This document shows, in pieces, positions 6,855-7,902 of a stretch of DNA of 7,902 nucleotides. Below the pieces are notes generated by a model, which was given only the letters and a program-made list of their open reading frames with translations, was not told the origin of the DNA and ran no database searches. Both the position numbers and the translations under genes were made by a program. The number at the start of each line of letters is the position of its first letter. The stretch's first letter is position 1. Source of the DNA: UM-FILTER-36-13 sp964394835 (lineage in GTDB: Bacteria > Patescibacteriota > Patescibacteriia > UBA1558 > GWA2-36-10); NCBI GenBank assembly GCA_964394835.1, contig CAYMZA010000027.1, forward strand, positions 1-7,902, written 5' to 3'.

Positions 6855-6863
6855 TGATATACT
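6855..6863 (+). promoter_or_regulatory. Extended -10 promoter for the 85-aa gene, predicted leaderless
   Basis: TGATATACT gives an extended -10 (TG, one base, then TATACT at 6858-6863), with no convincing -35 at 16-18 bases upstream. The box ends 6 bases before the ATG at 6870, the same geometry as the divergent def promoter, so the transcript would begin at the start codon. A weaker alternative is TTGTCA (6822-6827), 17 bases, then TATATA (6845-6850), which would give a leader of about 13 bases. Confidence 0.6.
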
Positions 6864-6869
6864 ATAAAC

Positions 6870-7127
6870 ATGAAACAAATAGCAGACATATTTAAACAAA
6901 ATACACAAAGAAAAAAACCACCAGCATACAGGTGGCAAGATTTAGCATTAAAAGTTATAAAAGAATTAAGTATTCCAGAAAAAAAGAAAAGCTCTATATT
7001 TATGGTTTGTAAAAAATATGATAGAAACTTTATTGAAAAATGTATGGATGATACTAAAGAACTATGTGAATCAGGAGAAAAATGGAAATACTTTTTTAAA
7101 TTAATAGCTAATGAAAAAAAAGATTAG
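6870..7127 (+). CDS. Small protein of unknown function (85 aa)
   Basis: I do not recognise a characterised family. The protein is soluble, lysine-rich and probably all-helical, with no signal peptide or membrane segment. Features that look like a real fold are PPAYRWQDLALKVIKEL (17-33), KKSSIFMVCKKY (39-50), a stretch with three cysteines (47, 58, 66) and a terminal GEKWKYFFKLI (69-79). The cysteine spacing does not match a zinc finger I know. I have an unverified memory of similar short proteins in patescibacterial genomes. Support for it being real: its own extended -10 promoter, an ATG at the same distance from the -10 box as def, amino-acid make-up like its neighbours, and an end that meets the convergent gene exactly. 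It is divergent from def and convergent with the LigB/MEMO-type gene, so it is transcribed alone. Confidence 0.75.
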   Translation: MKQIADIFKQNTQRKKPPAYRWQDLALKVIKELSIPEKKKSSIFMVCKKYDRNFIEKCMDDTKELCESGEKWKYFFKLIANEKKD

Positions 7128-7902
7128 TTTATTTTAAAGTTTTCAACTAAATAACCTATATCAAAAGGTGCTTCGTAACTTAATTTTTCTGCTTTAAAAT
7201 TAATATTTTGTATAATTCCTAAAAGTATTAATAATGATCTATATCCACATTCTCCAGCTTCTTTAATTAATTCTTTATCTAAATTAATAATATCTTCTAC
7301 TTTATTTTCTTGAAGTAGTTTAATAATAGTTTGATCAAATTCTTGAGCTCTAGGAGAATAACCATCAGGAGAATCTTGATGTAAACGATGAGACAAATCA
7401 CCACTAGCTATTATACCAACTCTTTTATCTGATTTATTTATTTCTTCTTTAATTACCTTGCCAAATTCTATATGTTGTTCATTGCTTAAATTACCATAAC
7501 CAATACTAATAATCTTAGTATTTTTTAATTTCTTAGATAAAAGAAAAAGAGGTACACCTGTACCATAGTCTAGGGTTTTATTAGAAGTTAATATAACAGG
7601 TAGGGTAGTTTCACTACTTTCTTTTATTTTATAACCTAAAGCAAAATCATTAGTAAACTTTAATCTAGTGATTAAATCACCAAAATTTTTAAAATCAACT
7701 TCTAAACCAGGTTGTTGATTAATTGTAAACGCCTTATTCTTTGTAGAGGCGTGAGAAGATATTAATATAATAGTATCTGGATTAGAGGAATACAAATCAT
7801 GTTCCAGTTGTTTATATGCTTCTATTGTTTTTTTTAATTTATCCAAGTTTTCTTTACCAATCTCTGGTATAAGAAGAGGAGAATGAGGAACAAAACAAGA
7901 AA
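7124..7902 (-). CDS. LigB/MEMO-type protein (class III extradiol dioxygenase fold, AmmeMemoRadiSam system B-like), 5' end outside window
   Basis: The frame stays open to the right edge, so the N terminus is missing. A TTG at 7846 could be read as a start, but the codons upstream of it spell FVPHSPLLIPEIGKENL, the conserved beginning of this family including its first histidine (codon 7885-7883). Further signposts are TIILISSHAS (His, 7753-7751), LDYGTGVPLFLL, GIIASGDLSHRL (His, 7390-7388), a DGYSPRAQEFDQ block and the C-terminal SYEAPFDIGYLV (Glu, 7174-7172). The fold covers catechol-type extradiol dioxygenases and non-catalytic MEMO proteins. In many prokaryotes the MEMO-like form is fused to or beside AMMECR1 and a radical SAM protein; none of these is visible here, so the exact role is open. 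Its TAA stop shares bases with the TAG of the convergent 85-aa gene. Confidence 0.85.
   Translation of the reverse strand, partial: SCFVPHSPLLIPEIGKENLDKLKKTIEAYKQLEHDLYSSNPDTIILISSHASTKNKAFTINQQPGLEVDFKNFGDLITRLKFTNDFALGYKIKESSETTLPVILTSNKTLDYGTGVPLFLLSKKLKNTKIISIGYGNLSNEQHIEFGKVIKEEINKSDKRVGIIASGDLSHRLHQDSPDGYSPRAQEFDQTIIKLLQENKVEDIINLDKELIKEAGECGYRSLLILLGIIQNINFKAEKLSYEAPFDIGYLVENFKIN

Noticed and set aside
7124..7150. TTAGTT/AACTAA inverted repeat as a terminator at the convergent junction
   Set aside because: Only 6 AT-rich base pairs with a 15-base loop and no following T-run.
7844..7846. TTG as the start of the LigB/MEMO-type gene
   Set aside because: The frame stays open upstream to the window edge and encodes the conserved VPHSPLLIPEIGKEN N-terminal block, so the true start is outside.
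1..7902. A defence system, mobile element, CRISPR array or RNA gene
   Set aside because: No array-like repeats, transposase, terminal inverted repeats, tRNA-like cloverleaf or riboswitch-like leader could be made out; all but about 85 bases are protein-coding.

Overview
The window is a very AT-rich, tightly packed piece of bacterial chromosome with standard housekeeping genes and almost no intergenic DNA. Its style points to a Candidate Phyla Radiation (Patescibacteria) genome: extreme A/T bias with lysine, asparagine and isoleucine-rich proteins, genes that overlap by a few bases, no clear Shine-Dalgarno sequences at any visible start, and a polytopic family 2 glycosyltransferase and a duplicated wall-associated-type domain of kinds I associate with that group. 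This placement is inference from style and remembered families; no rRNA or other phylogenetic marker was tested.

Layout. Left block, plus strand, 1-5393: the 3' end of secA, a very small chorismate-mutase-like gene, a pyrD-type dihydroorotate dehydrogenase, a membrane glycosyltransferase and a secreted S41 (C-terminal processing type) protease. Successive genes overlap by 11, 11 and 4 bases and then are 5 bases apart, so this reads as one transcription unit. It closes at a bidirectional hairpin terminator (about 5397-5424) that also serves the convergent block from the right.

Middle block, minus strand, 6793-5407: def then fmt, the peptide deformylase / methionyl-tRNA formyltransferase pair, overlapping by 8 bases. 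It is driven by a textbook promoter (TTGACA, 17-base spacer, TATAAT) whose predicted start of transcription falls on the def ATG. Diverging from it on the plus strand is a small 85-residue protein of unknown function (6870-7127). Its extended -10 box sits at exactly the same distance from its ATG, so both divergent transcripts look leaderless.

Right edge, minus strand, 7902-7124: a LigB/MEMO-type (AmmeMemoRadiSam system B-like) protein whose 5' end lies outside the window. Its stop codon interlocks with that of the small gene in the four bases TTAG.

The genes work in protein export (SecA), possible envelope building and processing (glycosyltransferase, S41 protease), pyrimidine synthesis (PyrD) and N-terminal formyl-methionine handling (Fmt, Def). 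I see no mobile element, CRISPR array, RNA gene or defence system. The points most worth a second look are the paired leaderless promoters, active-site changes in the PyrD-like protein, a chorismate mutase fold lacking its middle segment, and the duplicated N-terminal domain on the protease.
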